From positions 1 to 37,973 of the forward strand of contig CALQZC010000005.1 in NCBI GenBank assembly GCA_943349045.1: a stretch of 37,973 nucleotides of DNA, given 5' to 3'. The DNA is from Candidatus Peribacteria bacterium (GTDB lineage: Bacteria > Patescibacteriota > Gracilibacteria > UBA1369 > UBA12463). Position numbers and translations under genes: made by a program. The stretch's first letter is position 1; each line of letters begins with the position of its first letter. Below the pieces are notes generated by a model. The model did not search any database. It had not been told where the DNA came from and saw only the letters and a program-made list of their open reading frames with translations. Positions 35,448-37,973 of the stretch are shown here, one piece after another.

Positions 35448-35732
35448 ATGAAAACGATCACGCTCTATACGATGCCCGTCTGTCCTTTTTCGCGACAACT
35501 CCGAGAGTTTCTTGTCGAACGGGGCATCGCCTTTACCGAACATAACGTCATTGATCAGCCCGAGCGTCTTTCTGAGATGCAGGCGCTTACTCGAGGATCG
35601 AGCACCGTACCAGTCATTGTGTTTAATAAAACTCTGCCTGATCAGGCAGTTTCAATTGGATTTGAGCCTTCTTCTCTCGAAAAAGTACTTTATGCCGACT
35701 CGAGCGACTCCATGGCTTCTACTGTTTCCTGA
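35448..35732 (+). CDS. Glutaredoxin-like thioredoxin-fold protein
   Basis: This 94-residue protein starts MKTITLYTMPVCPFSRQLREFL, with the active-site CPFS beginning at Cys12, a single-Cys (monothiol-like) variant of CPYC. It continues FTEHNVIDQPERLSEMQALTRGSSTVPVIVFN, where the TVP contains the cis-proline that contacts glutathione or the substrate thiol. It ends IGFEPSSLEKVL. It likely reduces or deglutathionylates proteins. Its 3' end overlaps the convergent hpf gene by 43 nt. Confidence 0.85.
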   Translation: MKTITLYTMPVCPFSRQLREFLVERGIAFTEHNVIDQPERLSEMQALTRGSSTVPVIVFNKTLPDQAVSIGFEPSSLEKVLYADSSDSMASTVS

Positions 35733-36124
35733 TCTGATTTTATGGTGAGCGATTTATGTTGTCTGCTCTCGACCAACTCTTTGATGTCTCGCTTCAGATT
35801 TGACCATTTCTTTCCCTTGTTCTTGAGGAGTTCGTCGTATCGGCGGAGCTGTTTTACGAGCCGATCTTTTGAGAGGTCGATGGCTTTTTCTATGGTATGA
35901 CTTGCCTCCATTCCGATCATATTTTTCGTAGGAATTTCGAGTGACATTTCTACTTGGTAGGCGTTATTTTTGTCAAAGCGCTCACTTCTGATGCTCAGAT
36001 TTGCTTCGTCATCATCCAGGTGACTCAGTAACTTCACAATACTCTCCATCTTCGACTGTGCGTACTCCTTTATACGTTGCTCCTCCCAGTGCTCGGTGTT
36101 CTTGAATGAAAACTGAATCTTCAT
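35690..36124 (-). CDS. hpf: Ribosome hibernation promoting factor (HPF/RaiA family)
   Basis: This 144-residue protein starts MKIQFSFKNTEHWEEQRIKEYAQSKMESIVKLL and follows the beta-alpha-beta-beta-beta-alpha fold of HPF. It has LSIRSERFDKNNAYQVEMSLEIP strands and a long helix IEKAIDLSKDRLVKQLRRYDELLKNKGKK. The C-terminus is short, as in the short HPF form. It binds the decoding centre of inactive ribosomes and stabilises dimers or stored 70S in stationary phase. The ATG at 36124 follows the leader AACCCTAACCCT. It fits with rel and cdaA in a stress-related block. Confidence 0.85.
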   Translation of the reverse strand: MKIQFSFKNTEHWEEQRIKEYAQSKMESIVKLLSHLDDDEANLSIRSERFDKNNAYQVEMSLEIPTKNMIGMEASHTIEKAIDLSKDRLVKQLRRYDELLKNKGKKWSNLKRDIKELVESRQHKSLTIKSDQETVEAMESLESA

Positions 36125-36152
36125 AGGGTTAGGGTTTATAATATAAGGTATT

Positions 36153-36181
36153 ATTGTACAATTTTTTGCCTTTTTTCTCAA
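36153..36181 (-). promoter_or_regulatory. Promoter of hpf
   Basis: Minus strand: TTGAGA (36176-36181), 17-nt spacer, TACAAT (36153-36158) with TTG just upstream as part of an extended -10. It lies in the 65-nt gap shared with the divergent sigma-factor gene. Confidence 0.5.
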
Positions 36182-36189
36182 CATTAATT

Positions 36190-36708
36190 ATGCTGTGTAT
36201 CGTGAAAGACCTATCCCAATTTCAAAAATATTATGAAGAGTATATGCCGAAGATTTTTCGCTATGTATACAGTAAGGTGAGCGACCGGGAGCTTGCCGAG
36301 GATCTCGTCTCAGAAATTTCCCTGAAGGCCCTTGAACACTTTGACTCCTACGATGAGTCGAAGCCTTTTGGCGGCTGGTTCTATGGCATTGCCCGTAACC
36401 ATGTGATTGATCACTATAAAAAATTCTCCCGTGAAAAACACTCCTCCCTTGATGAGCTCGAAAACCTCCTTCCTGACAAGAGTAACCCTGCTGCTGATGC
36501 CGAGCTGGCTATCAGTAATGACCGACTCAAAGCTGCCATGTCCAAACTCAGTGACGATAAAAAAGAACTTGTAACCCTTCGATACCTATCTGGGTATACG
36601 TATAAAGAAATAGGTGACATGATCGGAAAAGAGGAAAATACCGTGAAAGTGGCGACCCATCGTGCCGTCTGCGACCTTAAAAAAATGCTCCATTATTATG
36701 CCGATTAA
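36190..36708 (+). CDS. ECF-like sigma-70 family RNA polymerase sigma factor
   Basis: This 172-residue protein has sigma region 2 (FRYVYSKVSDRELAEDLVSEISLKALEHFDSY ... FGGWFYGIARNHVIDHYKK) and region 4 (LSDDKKELVTLRYLSGYTYKEIGDMIGKEENTVKVATHRAVCDLKKML), with no region 1 or 3. It would direct polymerase to a specific regulon, typically envelope or stress genes. The ATG at 36190 is preferred; the upstream start would overlap the divergent hpf promoter. The next gene overlaps or nearly touches its stop, suggesting regulation by that membrane protein. Confidence 0.9.
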   Translation: MLCIVKDLSQFQKYYEEYMPKIFRYVYSKVSDRELAEDLVSEISLKALEHFDSYDESKPFGGWFYGIARNHVIDHYKKFSREKHSSLDELENLLPDKSNPAADAELAISNDRLKAAMSKLSDDKKELVTLRYLSGYTYKEIGDMIGKEENTVKVATHRAVCDLKKMLHYYAD

Positions 36709-36718
36709 TCCCTCTACC

Positions 36719-37666
36719 ATGGATAACCAAGAGATTGAACATATTGAAGGGATGGAGCAGCGCCTCATCGGACTGCAAAAAGAGCTCTCGCCAAGCGCTG
36801 AGTTCAGCGAGCGGATGAAGAAGCGACTTGAGCGGCATTATGTGCTTATGCAGGAGCGCGGGCAGGCTGGAGCTGAAACTGGTCGTCATGGCCTCTTTTC
36901 ATTTTTTGCATCACGAGTGTATAGCACCGTGACAGCGTTTGTATTTGTCATATTCACTGGTGGCCTTTCTACCTTTGCCTATACGAGTGAGGGTGTCACA
37001 AATGGCTCACCGCTCTATCCTATCAAGCGTGGACTTGAGTCCATTGAGCAGGCGTTTGTCTCTTCAGGTCCTGAGGCTACGGCTGAATTTCATGTCAAAA
37101 TGCTGAGCCGACGACTGGCTGAGTCCCGTGTTCTCACCCTCCAGGGCGTGGTTGATGCATCAACGAATGAGGCGGTTGTAGTTTTTTCTAATAGTGGCAT
37201 CGAGGCTATCCAGTTGGTTGAGCACCTTGATCGTCGGGATCGACTACTGAATCATATCACGTCTCTTCTCCAGGAAGAGGAACGAAAAATGTACTCGACG
37301 ACCGGACTTACGGCGCCCGTTGCGGATGCTGTTATTGAGACGACTCCTGTTACTATGAGTGTTCCTGCTGTTCGTGATGAGCCGATCATAGTACCTCGAG
37401 TTGATGAACAAAAACCTCGAGCTGAACCTGAGAAGCGCTCGACGCATCCTCTCGATGCCACACCTCTCCAGACTCGTCCTTTTTCTGCTGAGGCCCGTAT
37501 AATGTCCGGTGAACTATTGCGAGCTGATCGCGATCGAGCACCCATTCAAAAAAATATTGTCGTTCCCTTGAGTGTCCCTACCCCAGTGATCGAGGCGGTC
37601 GAGAAAAATTCCCGTCAAATTCAAAAAATCGAGATCCGATTACAGGAAATGCGCCGAAGGCGATAA
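36719..37666 (+). CDS. DUF5667-type membrane protein, candidate anti-sigma partner
   Basis: The 315-residue form starts MDNQEIEHIEGMEQRL, 10 nt after the sigma-factor stop. An alternative ATG at 36698 would overlap that gene by 11 nt. Residues 1-60 are charged helices on the cytoplasmic side, the membrane segment is about 67-89, and immediately outside is NGSPLYPIKRGLESIEQAFVSSGPEATAEFHVKMLSRRLAESRVL, the DUF5667 signature. The C-terminal half is Pro/Val/Glu/Arg-rich and probably extended. Position and topology suggest it binds and restrains the sigma factor and responds to an envelope signal; this is inferred from context. Confidence 0.75.
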   Translation: MDNQEIEHIEGMEQRLIGLQKELSPSAEFSERMKKRLERHYVLMQERGQAGAETGRHGLFSFFASRVYSTVTAFVFVIFTGGLSTFAYTSEGVTNGSPLYPIKRGLESIEQAFVSSGPEATAEFHVKMLSRRLAESRVLTLQGVVDASTNEAVVVFSNSGIEAIQLVEHLDRRDRLLNHITSLLQEEERKMYSTTGLTAPVADAVIETTPVTMSVPAVRDEPIIVPRVDEQKPRAEPEKRSTHPLDATPLQTRPFSAEARIMSGELLRADRDRAPIQKNIVVPLSVPTPVIEAVEKNSRQIQKIEIRLQEMRRRR

Positions 37667-37775
37667 AAAATCTGGTGCTCCATCGTAGAGGATGTTGGAA
37701 CTTTTTCTACAGTGTATCAATCTTCTGTTTATATATCCTTGGCGCTATGATACCGTTTGCTTTTAATGTCTTGTT

Positions 37776-37973
37776 ATGAGTATCGCCGAGGAAGCATTGG
37801 AGTATATAAAACGACATAAACGTGAGCTTCTTGCTCAGTTTACGAATGATAAAATTTGTCCTTCGGAACAAAATCCTCTTTCTTTCTTCATGGCTGGATC
37901 TCCTGGTGCTGGAAAGACGGAATTTTCCCGGAATTTTCTCAAGAAAACACCACTTACGTCCGTAAGAATTGAC
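37776..37973 (+). CDS. Zeta-toxin-like P-loop kinase (partial, runs off right edge)
   Basis: Sixty-six residues are visible, from ATG at 37776. After a charged helix (IKRHKRELLAQF) comes SFFMAGSPGAGKTEFSRNF, a Walker A (GSPGAGKT, 41-48) in the context typical of zeta toxin or UDP-GlcNAc kinase-like proteins. In the family these phosphorylate UDP-N-acetylglucosamine or other small molecules; many CPR encode versions without an antitoxin. The catalytic remainder is outside the window. A TATGAT box lies at 37746-37751. Confidence 0.65.
   Translation, partial: MSIAEEALEYIKRHKRELLAQFTNDKICPSEQNPLSFFMAGSPGAGKTEFSRNFLKKTPLTSVRID

Overview
The window looks like chromosome of a small-genome bacterium, most probably a member of the Candidate Phyla Radiation (Patescibacteria). 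The reasons are the many lineage-specific secreted or anchored proteins, a sigma factor paired with a DUF5667-type membrane protein, a baseplate-J-like anchored protein next to an FtsA-like protein, and start regions with no recognisable Shine-Dalgarno sequence. Arginine codons lean to CGA, and TAA, TAG and TGA all act as stops (standard code 11). A Peregrinibacteria/Peribacteria-like lineage is a guess. No rRNA, insertion sequence, prophage or CRISPR array is visible.

Layout. 1-8.7 kb holds cell-surface and envelope genes: a very large Cys/Met-rich anchored protein running off the left edge, an FtsA-like actin ATPase, an anchored baseplate-J-like protein, a secreted protein, a lipoprotein, a Pro-rich protein with a helical C-terminal domain, and a YIP1-like membrane protein. 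8.7-13.7 kb holds DoxX, an anchored cyclophilin, tRNA-Val(GAC), and a tight run comF - glycosyltransferase - polX. 13.7-18.3 kb holds a coupled pair of predicted peptidoglycan-cutting enzymes that share an unusual domain, a second GT4 glycosyltransferase, and an anchored hypothetical protein. 18.5-24.2 kb holds dnaX, a small hypothetical gene, argG-argH behind a possible arginine-rich leader peptide, and an orphan AbiEii-type nucleotidyltransferase. 24.3-29.3 kb holds an anchored hypothetical gene, ligA, a 24-codon ORF followed by a paralogue of the Pro-rich protein, and a sortase. 29.4-36.1 kb is a stress and second-messenger block: a Rel (p)ppGpp enzyme with four added membrane segments, then on the minus strand cdaA - ybbR - aroD - ychF, then glutaredoxin and a hibernation factor (hpf). 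The right end has an ECF-like sigma factor overlapping a DUF5667-type membrane protein, and the start of a zeta-toxin-like kinase.

Gene expression style. Sigma70-type promoters (TTGACA-like, 16-18 nt, TATAAT-like) can be read in many gaps. Five genes have a TATAAT-like box exactly six bases before the ATG, and four more ORFs have it seven to nine bases before, which predicts leaderless mRNAs. Another group has short C/A-rich leaders ending in CCCTATG or CCTCACTATG.

The most interesting candidates are the possible arginine leader peptide before argGH, the Rel protein with a membrane domain, the paired murein hydrolases without export signals, the family of two proteins sharing a helical domain with unrelated low-complexity N-termini, and the systematic leaderless promoters. 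All functional calls come from reading the sequence by eye, without database searches.
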